DNA from: an uncultured Thermoanaerobaculum sp.
Lineage (GTDB): Bacteria; Acidobacteriota; Thermoanaerobaculia; Thermoanaerobaculales; Thermoanaerobaculaceae
NCBI GenBank assembly: GCA_937934115.1
Contig: CALHAH010000015.1
Coordinates: 124,001-188,000 of the forward strand
Direction: 5' to 3'
Length of the DNA stretch: 64,000 nt
How positions within the stretch are numbered: the stretch's first letter is position 1; every line of letters begins with the position of its first letter. Of the stretch, positions 29,591-38,245 are shown piece by piece. Position numbers and translations under genes: made by a program. Under the pieces are notes generated by a model, which saw only the letters and a list, made by a program, of their open reading frames with translations, was not told where the DNA came from and ran no database searches.

Positions 29591-30331
29591 TTAAGGAGCA
29601 GCGGTAACCAAGAGGGCCATGCCCTGGCGGAAAAGGTGGTGCACGCGGCGGGCATCCTCCGCGTCCAGCACTAGCACGATGCCTGGTGGTTCTTGAGGAA
29701 CCTCCTCGTGCCGCACCACAAAACCCCAGCCCTCCTTCACCGCTTGCCGAAAGCGCTGCCACAAACTTCGAGCAGGAAGGTCATTGGTAACCCAAAGTAG
29801 CAAGGGGCAATCTGCAGCCGCCTTGCTCGGCGTCAGCTCCACCCGGTAGCGGCTGGGGGTTTCTGGACGAGGCGTGGGGGTGGGGGTTGGTCCTTGGGGC
29901 ACCGGGGACGGTGTGGGCTCTTCCTCATCACGGCGTTTGGCGGGCCGCAAGCTGGGAGGGGCAATAACCTCGCGATCGGTGTCGCCTGGACCTTGGAGGA
30001 CCTCCAAGATCACAGGTACCTGTAGGGCAAAAGGTTCGGTGGGTTGGTAGAAAGGTTTTCTGGTGGCCGCTTCCACGGCTTTGACCACCACCTGATCCAG
30101 GACTACTCCCCGCGCCTTAATTTGCAACAGCCTCTCACTTAAATCCAGCTTGAGGTAAATGTTGGGCTTGCGGGCGAGGGAAGATTCCAGCTCCAAAGCC
30201 GCAACGGCAGCGGGGGAGAGGGAAACCTCGCCAGCCCAAGTCAAGAGGCTAGTAAAGGTACACGCGAGTGCCAATCGGTACGTTGTGGTAAAGGTACTCA
30301 AGGTCCTCGTCTCCCAACCGAATACAGCCAT
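29591..30331 (-). CDS. Exported Pro/Thr-rich protein of unknown function, in L,D-transpeptidase operon
   Basis: 246 residues from ATG 30331, but this start overlaps the upstream gene by 83 bases. A TTG at 30301 with GGGAGACGAGG before it would give a cleaner signal peptide (LSTFTTTYRLALACTFTSLL). Residues about 55-75 (KPNIYLKLDLSERLLQIKARG) resemble a short strand unit that accompanies YkuD-type proteins. A Pro/Thr linker at about 140-160 leads to a C-terminal alpha/beta domain ending ALLVTAAP. No catalytic motif is visible. Position suggests a partner of the two L,D-transpeptidases. Confidence 0.65.
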   Translation of the reverse strand: MAVFGWETRTLSTFTTTYRLALACTFTSLLTWAGEVSLSPAAVAALELESSLARKPNIYLKLDLSERLLQIKARGVVLDQVVVKAVEAATRKPFYQPTEPFALQVPVILEVLQGPGDTDREVIAPPSLRPAKRRDEEEPTPSPVPQGPTPTPTPRPETPSRYRVELTPSKAAADCPLLLWVTNDLPARSLWQRFRQAVKEGWGFVVRHEEVPQEPPGIVLVLDAEDARRVHHLFRQGMALLVTAAP

Positions 30332-30944
30332 GAGTTACCCGCCGGCCCAGAAGCGACTTGAAGAGCGTGCCGTGAATGATGTACCCGTCTCCCATATACA
30401 GGCCGTAATCTCCCAAAGAGTAAGGATCCACGCGGTCAGGCGAACCTGGCGGAGGCGGCTCTTCCCCTTCTTCTATGAAAGCCCAGTCGGGCTTCATCCA
30501 CACCGGGTTTTTTTGCTTGCGCTCGATGATGCGTTCACCCAAGGGCGTGTCAAACACCCACTTTTTCTTGTTGCGGGGATCAATAAGCACGATGCCGGTG
30601 CCGGTGGAGCACAGAGCCTCCCGTACCACCTTGCCGTTTTCCACCAAACGCAGTCGGTTCCTGTAGGTGTCCACTACGATGTACATCCCCTGGGGACGTA
30701 CTCGCTCCAACATACCGTGGGCCTTGGTGGCCCGGGACTTCAAGGCGTTTGTGGGGATTTGGGAAAGTTGAGGGTCAACTACGGTTACCAAGGGCATCAG
30801 CGTTAAGGGATTCCCAAAGCGGGCCAGGACCATGGCGCTCCCCACGCCGAGCACCACGAGGCCCGCCGGAAACAGCAGCCATAGGAGCCGAAGGGGCTTG
30901 CGCGGCTTGACTTCGGCAGTCCGGAGGTTGGTTTCAAGGCTCAT
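30249..30944 (-). CDS. L,D-transpeptidase (YkuD), membrane-anchored
   Basis: 231 residues. One membrane helix at about 20-42 (LLWLLFPAGLVVLGVGSAMVL) anchors it facing the periplasm. The C-terminal YkuD domain has IIHGTLF, then the catalytic THGCIRL at about residue 206. Such enzymes make 3-3 peptidoglycan cross-links or attach lipoproteins to meso-diaminopimelate. It overlaps the lipoprotein L,D-transpeptidase upstream by 11 bases and the Pro/Thr-rich gene downstream. Confidence 0.88.
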   Translation of the reverse strand: MSLETNLRTAEVKPRKPLRLLWLLFPAGLVVLGVGSAMVLARFGNPLTLMPLVTVVDPQLSQIPTNALKSRATKAHGMLERVRPQGMYIVVDTYRNRLRLVENGKVVREALCSTGTGIVLIDPRNKKKWVFDTPLGERIIERKQKNPVWMKPDWAFIEEGEEPPPPGSPDRVDPYSLGDYGLYMGDGYIIHGTLFKSLLGRRVTHGCIRLGDEDLEYLYHNVPIGTRVYLY

Positions 30945-32040
30945 AGGTGCCCACGATCGTCACTGGTGTTCCTACCTCTGCCCAGGCAAACACCTTATCC
31001 ATATCGGCGTTGCGCAAGGCGACGCAGCCGTCGGTCCAATCCCGACCTTCGCCGCCGTCACCGTGGATTTCGATGAGGCTGCCAATGCCGGCGCGCCACG
31101 GTATCCTACCCTGTCTTTTAGCTTGCAGGTAGCGCATACGGTCCTGCTCGTTAGGGTAGTTTATGAGCAACGCCTTGTAGTACTTTGTGGCGGCTCCCTG
31201 TTTTTTCTGCACCACCTGGTAGCGCCCCTCGGGCGTTGCGCGATCGCCGGCGTGCTGCTTGGGGCGGAGGCCGTTGGCGCCCAGTTCAGCGGGAAAGCTG
31301 GAGAGAAGCCTACCGCTTTCGTACACGGAAAGCCTCCGACGCAGTTTGTCCACGATGATCACCACGATACCTTCGTTCCTCGACTGGGCAAGCGTTTGCT
31401 CCACCCATTCCCGCCACTGGCGCCGCAAGTTGGGGTCCGAAAACCGGGCGTGAAGGTTGCCAAACTCCCGGTGCACGATGGCTAAATCGTTCAAAGCGGC
31501 GCGTGCCAAGTCAGTGGCTTGCCCCCACTGGCCCAGTTGGGCCAAGGCTTGTGCTCGCGCTAAGGCGCCTTGAGCGCGCTGAAAAGCAGCAGCCTCTCGC
31601 CGGCCCATTCCGGTTTCCGCCATTTCCTGTTGCGCGCGCGAGAGGTCGTTGACAGCTTTACTATGGATTTGCTGAAACTGCTGGCGAGCGGTGAGCTCCC
31701 TTTCTCGCTTTTGCCGCAACGCCTGCGAGGCCAACGTGGTAAGCCGTAGCCACGCCGCTTCCGTGCGGCCAGGGCTGTGATCCCAAAACAGGGCCGCCCG
31801 TTCAAAAGCAGTAATGGCCTCGGCATCTGCCCACAGACGCTCCAGCATCCTGGAAGTTTGCGGCTCCGTGCTCCTGAGCTCGGCAATAGCCTTCCTCACC
31901 GCGGTTCTGGCAGGCTCCACCGCCGGTGGCGCAGGGCGAGGACCGCAGCCAGTGGCCAATACCACGAACAGCAAAAAGAAGGGCCGGCGACAGAGGCCTG
32001 CCGCCGGCCCGGAAAAAAGCCTTACAACCTCAGTTAGCAC
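30934..32040 (-). CDS. L,D-transpeptidase (YkuD) lipoprotein with N-terminal helical domain
   Basis: 368 residues. A lipobox (FVVLATGCGP, Cys near 32) marks it as a lipoprotein. Residues about 40-200 are helical and charged, rich in Gln and Ala. The YkuD domain is C-terminal with IEIHGDGGEGRDWTDGCVAL near 330, where the cysteine is the nucleophile. The pattern (H...DGCVAL) is that of ErfK/YafK-type enzymes. It starts 7 bases inside the end of the upstream lipoprotein gene, so the two are translationally linked. Confidence 0.88.
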   Translation of the reverse strand: MLTEVVRLFSGPAAGLCRRPFFLLFVVLATGCGPRPAPPAVEPARTAVRKAIAELRSTEPQTSRMLERLWADAEAITAFERAALFWDHSPGRTEAAWLRLTTLASQALRQKRERELTARQQFQQIHSKAVNDLSRAQQEMAETGMGRREAAAFQRAQGALARAQALAQLGQWGQATDLARAALNDLAIVHREFGNLHARFSDPNLRRQWREWVEQTLAQSRNEGIVVIIVDKLRRRLSVYESGRLLSSFPAELGANGLRPKQHAGDRATPEGRYQVVQKKQGAATKYYKALLINYPNEQDRMRYLQAKRQGRIPWRAGIGSLIEIHGDGGEGRDWTDGCVALRNADMDKVFAWAEVGTPVTIVGTYEP

Positions 32041-32642
32041 TTGATCTTGGTCTTGGCGTTGGCAAGCTCGGTGGCCAAGTTGTCCAGCTGACCCTTGAGG
32101 CTCTCAGCTTGAGCCTTGGCGCCAAAGAAGTCCTCACGGTTGAAGGCGTCCTCAAGCTGGTTCACCTGGTTGGCCAAACCGTCCAGGTTGCCCTTTTGCA
32201 GCTCCAAGTCCTTCTTGAGGTCCTTGGGCTTCCGCTTGCACTTTTCCAAAGCGGCTAGAGCTTCCTGAGCAGCGGTCAAAGAAGCCTGGGCGGCGTCAAT
32301 GGCAGCGCGAGCCTCATTCTTAGCCTTTTCCTTGCCTGCAATGCCGGCTTCCTTGGCAGCGTTGGCCGCTGCGGTGGCATCAGCAATCAGCTGCTTGGCC
32401 TTGGTGTACGAACGGAACAGGGCGAACTTGGCGTTCTGCGCTTCCACCTCAGCGTTGGCAGCGTTCACCGCCTGCTGTGCCTTGTCCCAGTCGGCAGCGG
32501 CGTACTTGGGAGCCTCAGCCTGCTCGGCAGCAGCCAGGGCAGCCTTCATGGCGTCCAGCTCCTGCTGCGGCGGCTTGGCGCAACCCACGGCCAAAATTGC
32601 CACGACCAACACCAACAACCCAACCACAACGTTCTTACGCAT
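32034..32642 (-). CDS. Alpha-helical DUF4398-like lipoprotein
   Basis: 202 residues. Lipobox AILAVGCAK gives a Cys at about 21. The rest is almost all helix, rich in Ala, Lys, Glu and Gln, with DUF4398-like features (AEAPKYAAADWDKAQQAVNAA). The last residues are KTKIKC, placing lysines at the very C-terminus, as in Braun lipoprotein, whose terminal lysine is tied to peptidoglycan by L,D-transpeptidases. Two such enzymes are encoded directly downstream. ATG 32642 follows GGAGGAAAGGAGAGGAG. It heads the operon from the promoter at 32702-32730. Confidence 0.85.
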   Translation of the reverse strand: MRKNVVVGLLVLVVAILAVGCAKPPQQELDAMKAALAAAEQAEAPKYAAADWDKAQQAVNAANAEVEAQNAKFALFRSYTKAKQLIADATAAANAAKEAGIAGKEKAKNEARAAIDAAQASLTAAQEALAALEKCKRKPKDLKKDLELQKGNLDGLANQVNQLEDAFNREDFFGAKAQAESLKGQLDNLATELANAKTKIKC

Positions 32643-32701
32643 CGTCTCCTCTCCTTTCCTCCTCCTATGGAGGTATGCACCGTTTGCGGTGCTAGCTTGC
32701 A

Positions 32702-32730
32702 ATTCTATTCTCCCACGGCAGACTTTTCAA
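32702..32730 (-). promoter_or_regulatory. Promoter of the lipoprotein / L,D-transpeptidase operon
   Basis: On the minus strand TTGAAA (32730-32725), 17 bases, TAGAAT (32707-32702). The 5' leader of about 55 bases holds a small hairpin (GCACCG / CGGTGC) and a very purine-rich ribosome binding region. Confidence 0.65.
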
Positions 32731-32794
32731 GGGTCCACGCTCCTCAAACTGGAGTGGCATCACCTCCCCGGGGTTTCCCCCAGGGACCTTGGTT

Positions 32795-33742
32795 TTACTC
32801 CTGTCCTCGTGGCCTGTCAAGGGCCCGAAGGTTGCGGCGCAAGCGCTGGAAGGTCAGACGGCGTAAGGGTGTTCCTTGCCCCAACGCTTCCCAACCTTGA
32901 GCATCCAGCGAGGTCAGTACCTTAAGGGACAGATCCCCCAAGTGGGGACGGGTGGCGAGGTGGGGGTTAACCGTAGGTGTGGCGTGGCGGTTCCAGGGGC
33001 AGCAGGTTTGGCAAAGGTCGCAGCCGAAAATGTAGCCAGCAAGCTGGAGAGGGTGCTGCGAATCAAAGGCGGACTTGTGCTCGATGGTGAGGTACGAAAT
33101 ACACCTACGGGCATCCAACTGGTAAGGCTTGCGCAGCGCTTGCGTGGGGCAGGCAGCCAGGCAGGCGGTACACGAGCCGCAATGGTCCGTTTCCGGTGGG
33201 TCGGAGGGCAAAGGCACCGTGGTGATAAGCTCGCCCAAGAGTAGCTCGGAGCCGCAGTGCCGGTTGATGAGGCAGGTGTTCTTGCCAATCCATCCCAGCC
33301 CAGCCCTTTGTGCCAGCTCTTTTTCCAGGAGTGGACCCGAATCCACCACCACTTTGAAATGGGCTTCGGGGAGGATTTCCCGCAAGTAGCGGCCAAGCTG
33401 GAGGAGCTTTTTGCGCATGACCTTGTGGTAGTCCCGCCGACGGGCGTAGCGGGCCACGCGGGCGTAACCCGGTCGTAACGGAGGATCTGGTGGGTCGTGG
33501 TAGGCGCAAGCCACGCAAACCACGGATTGGGCGCCGGGCAAGAGGGCGCGCGGGTCTCCGCGAAGGGCTGCGGTACGGGCCATGTAAGCCATCTCGCCGT
33601 GAAACCCCAGGGCCAACCAGCGAGCCAAGTGGCGCACGCCTGTTAGCGGCTCGGCGGGAGCTACCCCGAAAAGATCGAAGCCCAGCGTTTCTAAGGCGTA
33701 CGCGCGCAGGAGCTGTTTTTCCTGGTGCAGTGTGTGCGCCAC
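32795..33742 (-). CDS. queG: Epoxyqueuosine reductase
   Basis: 315 residues from GTG 33742. The N-terminal cobalamin-binding part has LGFDLFGVAPAEPL and RYARRRDYHKVMRKKL; the two [4Fe-4S] clusters are in CGSCTACLAACPTQAL near residue 188 and CDLCQTCCPWN near 240. It makes queuosine from epoxyqueuosine in tRNA. A GTG at 33772 would add ten residues but overlap the divergent gene; neither start has a clear Shine-Dalgarno. The C-terminal HEAT-like repeats of the longest forms are missing. Confidence 0.93.
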   Translation of the reverse strand: MAHTLHQEKQLLRAYALETLGFDLFGVAPAEPLTGVRHLARWLALGFHGEMAYMARTAALRGDPRALLPGAQSVVCVACAYHDPPDPPLRPGYARVARYARRRDYHKVMRKKLLQLGRYLREILPEAHFKVVVDSGPLLEKELAQRAGLGWIGKNTCLINRHCGSELLLGELITTVPLPSDPPETDHCGSCTACLAACPTQALRKPYQLDARRCISYLTIEHKSAFDSQHPLQLAGYIFGCDLCQTCCPWNRHATPTVNPHLATRPHLGDLSLKVLTSLDAQGWEALGQGTPLRRLTFQRLRRNLRALDRPRGQE

Positions 33743-33759
33743 AAGGCTAGAATAAACCC

Positions 33760-34668
33760 ATGTTGCCCGCACTGCTTCTCACCGTAGCCGTAGTGCAATC
33801 CGGCGGGTTGGTGACTTTGGAGCTTCCCGAGGGGCGAGAGCTGGCCCGCGTCCCCATGGCCGGCGGCAGCCTCGGCGTGTTTGTGGCTCCGGATGGAAGT
33901 TTGTGGCTGCCCTCGGCGGAACGTGACGAAACCGTGGTGGTCCGCCCCGGTGTGCCAGTGGAAACCCTTGCCGGGCGGCTGGTGCCGCTTTTCTTTCGTG
34001 AACCCGATCGCCTGTATGCAGTTTTTCCCGGAGAGCTGGTGGCGCTTGCGTATCCTGAGCGCGTGCGCATCGCCTCATGGCCATTGCCGCGCCAGCTTTC
34101 CCCGAGCTTTGCTACGTGCTCCCACGACGGCCGGGTGGTGGCGGTGTTGGCCGTTGCACCGGAGCCACAGGTTGTTCTGGTTTTTCCCTTCGATCAAGGG
34201 CAAACGGTGACGGTCCCCCTTTCCGGTTTCCCCGACCCCCAGCGGTTGGCTTTGGGTGATGGGTTTTTGGCGGTGGTTGGTGGCAGCCGGGTGGGGGTTT
34301 GGCCCGTGGGGGCGACGGGGGGTGTGTGGACCGATGTGCCTGGTAAGGTGGTGGACGTGGCTTGGGCACCAGATGGCCGACAGCTTTTCCTGCTTTTGGC
34401 TGCCCCGAAAAGCCAGCTTTGGCGGTTGTCGTTACCGAAGAAGGCCTTTCTTGCTCTCAAGCCAAAGCTTTTATGGCAGGGGCGTGGTACACCGAAAGCC
34501 TTGGGGGTGAGCGAAGCGGGTTTGGTGGTTTTGCAGGAGGAATCGGTTCGTCTCGTAAGCTTTCGGGGGCGGGAGCTGGCACAGGCGGCCGTAGGGGGGG
34601 TGGCTCTGGGAATCCTCCCGTCGCGCCCGGTTTCGGGGCTCGTGCCCTGGAGTGACTCAAAGCCTTAA
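33760..34668 (+). CDS. Exported protein of unknown function, predicted beta-propeller-like
   Basis: 302 residues. A short signal peptide (MLPALLLTVAVVQSGG) precedes a protein made of repeated beta blades with SPSFATCSHDGR, VAWAPDGRQLFLL and similar segments. No catalytic motif or known family is recognised. It starts close to the divergent queG and is followed 68 bases later by the TPR lipoprotein, so it may be the first gene of that operon. Confidence 0.65.
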   Translation: MLPALLLTVAVVQSGGLVTLELPEGRELARVPMAGGSLGVFVAPDGSLWLPSAERDETVVVRPGVPVETLAGRLVPLFFREPDRLYAVFPGELVALAYPERVRIASWPLPRQLSPSFATCSHDGRVVAVLAVAPEPQVVLVFPFDQGQTVTVPLSGFPDPQRLALGDGFLAVVGGSRVGVWPVGATGGVWTDVPGKVVDVAWAPDGRQLFLLLAAPKSQLWRLSLPKKAFLALKPKLLWQGRGTPKALGVSEAGLVVLQEESVRLVSFRGRELAQAAVGGVALGILPSRPVSGLVPWSDSKP

Positions 34669-34736
34669 GTGCCGTTTTCCCTTCGCCCTGCCCAAAGGCA
34701 AGGGGGGTGGCGGGTAGAATGACGGCGGAGGTGTTT

Positions 34737-36650
34737 GTGGGAAGAGCGTGGGTAACATTTGGGCTCAGTCTCCTGCTTTTGGCGTGCCAAAGCGTAGCGC
34801 CACCGTTGGGGAACCGCGGCCAAAAGGCCCTGGGGTTGGTGGCCCAGGCGCAGTTTGAGTTGGCTGAGGGGCGGGTGGAAAGGGGTCTTTCGCTGTTTGC
34901 TGAGGCCCTGCGGCTGGATCCCACCTCGGCAGAGCTGCGAGAAGAGTACGGCTTGGCTTTGGCCAACCTGGGCATGCGCGAGCACGCCTTGGCGGAGCTT
35001 CGACGTGCGGCCACGCTTTCCCCCGAGGGGGAGGCGGTGCTGGGGCTTTTGGCGGCCCAGGGCGCGGCTTCCAGGGAGGAGCTGGAACAAGCGGTAGTGC
35101 ACCTGGAGAAGGGGGTGGCGTTCGCGCCTTACGCCGACAAGGTGCGGCAAGGCCTCATCGAGGCTTACCTCAGATTGGGGCAGGGTGGCAAGGCGTGGGC
35201 TTTGCTGGAACCCCTCCTGGTGGAGCACCCGCAAAGCCCTTGGCTGCAATTGATGGCTGGGCAAGCTCTGCGGCAACTGGGGCGGCTTGCCGAGGCGGAG
35301 GCGCACCTGCAACAAGCCCGGCAGGTTCCTGAATTTGCAGCGCAAGCCACGGGTGAGTTGGTGGAGGTTTTAGCCCAACAAGGAAAATTCAAAGAGGCCT
35401 CATCGCTTTTGGGAGAGGCCATCCGCCGGGGCGGGGAACCAACCCTTCCCGGCTTGGTGCGGTGGGCGACGCTTCTTCTGCGGGCCAAGGATGAGGCAAA
35501 GGCGGTGGAGGTTTTGGATGAGGCCCTTTTGCGCGATCCCGATTTCACCGATGCTTTGATTCTGCGGGCAGCAGTTGCTTTCCGCCAAGGAAAGGCTGAT
35601 GAAGCGGAGCACTTTTACCGCCGGGCGTTACTTTCCGCCCCCGAGGACCCGGATGCCCTCTTGGGTTTGGCGCGCCTTTATTTGGAGCTGCGCCGGTTTC
35701 GAGAAGCTAGGCCGCTTCTGGCCAAGACACGGGAGGTGGTGGCAAAGCACGAGGACGCCCTGCCGGGTGCAGGGTTGGAAGTGGTGGAGGAGCAAGCGGC
35801 TTTAGAGCTTTTAGCGCGGTCTTACGAGCAGGCACTGCCGTTTCTTCAGGAACTGGCGAAGAAGCCGCTGGGACGTCGGGGCTTGGCGTTGTGGGCTGAG
35901 TACTTCCGAGCTCAAGGGCAGTGGGTGCAAGGTTTGGCTTTTCTTGAGAGCGCACGAGTGACGCAAGAACCTCAGGTGGGGCGTCTCTTGCGGTCGCTTA
36001 AGGCTGAGTTCTTGCTGTTTGCGGGAAATCGCCAGCAAGCCTTGGCCGAGCTTTCAGCCATGTCTGAAAGTGAGCTGGAGGAGGCCCGGTTGGCGGTGGG
36101 TACCGCCATGCGCGGCAAGCTCTACCAGGACGCCGTGGCGTGGGCGCGAAAGGCGTTAGCGCGCTTTCCTGGGGATGGCGAGCTCACCTTTTCGCTGGCT
36201 GCTGCCCTCGAGCGCGCGGGCCAGTTTGCGGAAGCTGAGAAGGTTTTTCGCCAGTTGTTGGCCGCCGAACCGGAAAACGCAGCGGCGCTCAATTACCTGG
36301 GCTACATGTTTGCAGACCGCGGGGAAAACCTCGCGGAGGCCAAGGAGCTCATTGAAAAAGCGGTGGCTCTCGATCCGCTGTCCGGTGCGTACTTAGACTC
36401 TTTGGGGTGGGTCTACTTCCGGTTGGGGGACTGGGATCGGGCCGAAAAATACCTGACGCAAGCCGCGAGTCTCGAGCCTTTCGACGCTACCGTGCATGAA
36501 CATTTGGGCGACCTCTTCCAAGCTCGCGGCCAGGTGGAGAAGGCCAGGGCTTCTTGGCAGCGGGCTTTGGAGCTGAAGCCCGACGAAGAAGGCCAGGAGG
36601 AGCGCCTTAAGGCCAAGCTGGCGGGGCTTGCCCATGCGCCATCTCCTTAA
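34737..36650 (+). CDS. TPR-repeat lipoprotein
   Basis: 637 residues from GTG 34737, chosen because GGAGG lies 5 bases before it and the product begins GRAWVTFGLSLLLLACQS, a lipoprotein signal peptide. A longer start at 34707 is less likely. Many TPRs fill the chain (for example GRVERGLSLFAEALRLDP and GRLAEAEAHLQQA); the last ones (NYLGYMFADRGENLAEAKELI) match those of outer-membrane TPR proteins. It probably works in the periplasm as a protein-interaction scaffold. The LolB-like gene starts within its last 17 bases. Confidence 0.82.
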   Translation: MGRAWVTFGLSLLLLACQSVAPPLGNRGQKALGLVAQAQFELAEGRVERGLSLFAEALRLDPTSAELREEYGLALANLGMREHALAELRRAATLSPEGEAVLGLLAAQGAASREELEQAVVHLEKGVAFAPYADKVRQGLIEAYLRLGQGGKAWALLEPLLVEHPQSPWLQLMAGQALRQLGRLAEAEAHLQQARQVPEFAAQATGELVEVLAQQGKFKEASSLLGEAIRRGGEPTLPGLVRWATLLLRAKDEAKAVEVLDEALLRDPDFTDALILRAAVAFRQGKADEAEHFYRRALLSAPEDPDALLGLARLYLELRRFREARPLLAKTREVVAKHEDALPGAGLEVVEEQAALELLARSYEQALPFLQELAKKPLGRRGLALWAEYFRAQGQWVQGLAFLESARVTQEPQVGRLLRSLKAEFLLFAGNRQQALAELSAMSESELEEARLAVGTAMRGKLYQDAVAWARKALARFPGDGELTFSLAAALERAGQFAEAEKVFRQLLAAEPENAAALNYLGYMFADRGENLAEAKELIEKAVALDPLSGAYLDSLGWVYFRLGDWDRAEKYLTQAASLEPFDATVHEHLGDLFQARGQVEKARASWQRALELKPDEEGQEERLKAKLAGLAHAPSP

Positions 36651-37293
36651 ATTGGTTCTGATCCTTTCCGTGGGGTGCACCGCGGCGCCAATAGGGTTGC
36701 CGGATTTCTCGCAGTTGCAGGGGAAAGCGCCGTCCTTTCGCGCCTTGTACCGCGTGCAGTGCTGTCAAATGCGGGGACTTAACTTGGTGGTGGCCCACGG
36801 GGAAGGGGGAACCCTAGTGGAATTGGCGGGGGGGCCCTCGGGGGTGGGTTTTGCCGCCTGGGTCACGGGCCAGGAGGTGCTCCAGCGCACGGAGCAGGGG
36901 TGCTTGCGGCCTATGGGATGGGGGGGCCTACCGCTTCCTGATGGGTGGGTTCTTCCGGTTTCCCAGGAGGTTTTCTCCAGCCTGCTGGCGGGGCGCTTAC
37001 CAGTTGGGGGCCAACAGGTGGCCGTGGATCGGTGGTCGGTTAGTGTGGCAGGCGGTCGCCTCGAGCTGGAGGTGGCTGGGGAACCTACGCGTTGGGTGCG
37101 AGGTTGGCTTTGGGCTGAGGGGAACTCCCACCCGGTGCGCTTCATCGCCCAAGGGCACCACGGTAGGGTTCCTGGTAGACTGCACGTGCTCGCGCCCAAT
37201 GGCCAGCTGACACTTGTGCTTTTGGAATTCCAGCCGGTAAAAAGCGTGCCGGCGCCCCCTTGGCTGGGGCTTCCTCGCTGCCAGGTGCCATGA
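36634..37293 (+). CDS. Predicted LolB-like/DUF4292-type lipoprotein
   Basis: 219 residues. A signal peptide ends in LSVGCTA (lipobox weak at the -3 position). The mature protein is nearly all beta strand with a pattern (FRALYRVQCCQ, LVVAHGEGGTLVELAGGPSG, VRFIAQGHHGRVPGRLHVLAPNG) like the half-barrel of LolA/LolB. In gammaproteobacteria lolB also stands next to ispE, as here. LolB receives lipoproteins from LolA and inserts them in the outer membrane. The call rests on pattern and context, not on a clear motif. Confidence 0.55.
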   Translation: MRHLLKLVLILSVGCTAAPIGLPDFSQLQGKAPSFRALYRVQCCQMRGLNLVVAHGEGGTLVELAGGPSGVGFAAWVTGQEVLQRTEQGCLRPMGWGGLPLPDGWVLPVSQEVFSSLLAGRLPVGGQQVAVDRWSVSVAGGRLELEVAGEPTRWVRGWLWAEGNSHPVRFIAQGHHGRVPGRLHVLAPNGQLTLVLLEFQPVKSVPAPPWLGLPRCQVP

Positions 37294-38231
37294 AGCGAAT
37301 CGTGGTGCGATGCCCTGCCAAGGTAAACCTCCATCTAGAGGTTTTGCGCCGACGCCCGGACGGCTATCACGAGGTGCGAACGCTTTTAGCAGCAGTGGGG
37401 CTTTGGGACGAGCTGGAGGTGGTAGCAGCGCCGTCAGGGGTGTGGGAGATGCAGGTGGAAGGTGGTGTAGTTCTTCCCCGCGAAAACACGGTTTGGCGTG
37501 CGGCCCAGCTCCTTGCCCGCGCTTTTCCGGAAGTAGGTGGAGCGAGGGTGGTATTGCGTAAGAGCATCCCGGTGGCGGCGGGCTTGGGGGGTGGATCGGC
37601 GGATGGGGCGGCCGCTTTGGTGGCTTTGGCGAATCTTTGGGGTTTGGCGACAGATCCCGCCCAGCTTGTAACTTTGGCTGCGCAGTTGGGTTCCGATGTC
37701 CCGTTTTTCCTTCTCGGAGGGGCTTGCTGGGCCACGGGCAGAGGGGAACAGGTTGTGCCCCTACCCGACCTTCCAAGTTATGGAGTGGTGTTGATCCCAG
37801 GGCACGAGCCGGTGTCCACGCCGGTGGTGTACAACGCTTGGGACAAGAGCCAATCCCCGCCCAGGGTAACGGAGACGTCAGGGGCCGAAGTTTCTTCCTG
37901 TGGGCCCGGTCCTGGTGGTGGGACCGAGGGAGCCGGGGGTTTTTCCCTCTATGATTGGCTGGTAAGGCGAGGCGAGCTGCCGTTTGCCAAGCTGCGCAAC
38001 GACTTGCAGGGTGCGGCGGTAGAACTTTTTCCGTGGATTGCTGAGAACTTGGCTGTGCTTACGCGCTTGGCACCGCTTGTAGCCATGGTTTCCGGTAGCG
38101 GAGGGACAGTTTTTGGGGTTTTTGGGGACGAAGAGGAAGCGAGGCGGGTAGCCGCCGCCCTTGCGGATAGGCGTGCGGTAGCGGTCCCGCTCCTCCCCCG
38201 GCGGGAGTCCCAGCTTTTACCTATGGGCTGA
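37290..38231 (+). CDS. ispE: 4-diphosphocytidyl-2-C-methyl-D-erythritol kinase
   Basis: 313 residues, GHMP kinase. CPAKVNLHLEVLRRRPDGYHEV near the N-terminus and the ATP loop PVAAGLGGGSADGAAAL near residue 95 are intact, with the late MVSGSGGTVFGVF loop. It phosphorylates the MEP-pathway intermediate on the way to isoprenoids. ATG 37290 overlaps the upstream stop (ATGA). A Gly/Ser-rich insert sits at about residues 185-225, where the family is usually shorter. Confidence 0.95.
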   Translation: MKRIVVRCPAKVNLHLEVLRRRPDGYHEVRTLLAAVGLWDELEVVAAPSGVWEMQVEGGVVLPRENTVWRAAQLLARAFPEVGGARVVLRKSIPVAAGLGGGSADGAAALVALANLWGLATDPAQLVTLAAQLGSDVPFFLLGGACWATGRGEQVVPLPDLPSYGVVLIPGHEPVSTPVVYNAWDKSQSPPRVTETSGAEVSSCGPGPGGGTEGAGGFSLYDWLVRRGELPFAKLRNDLQGAAVELFPWIAENLAVLTRLAPLVAMVSGSGGTVFGVFGDEEEARRVAAALADRRAVAVPLLPRRESQLLPMG

Positions 38232-38245
38232 AGAGGAGGCTTACG

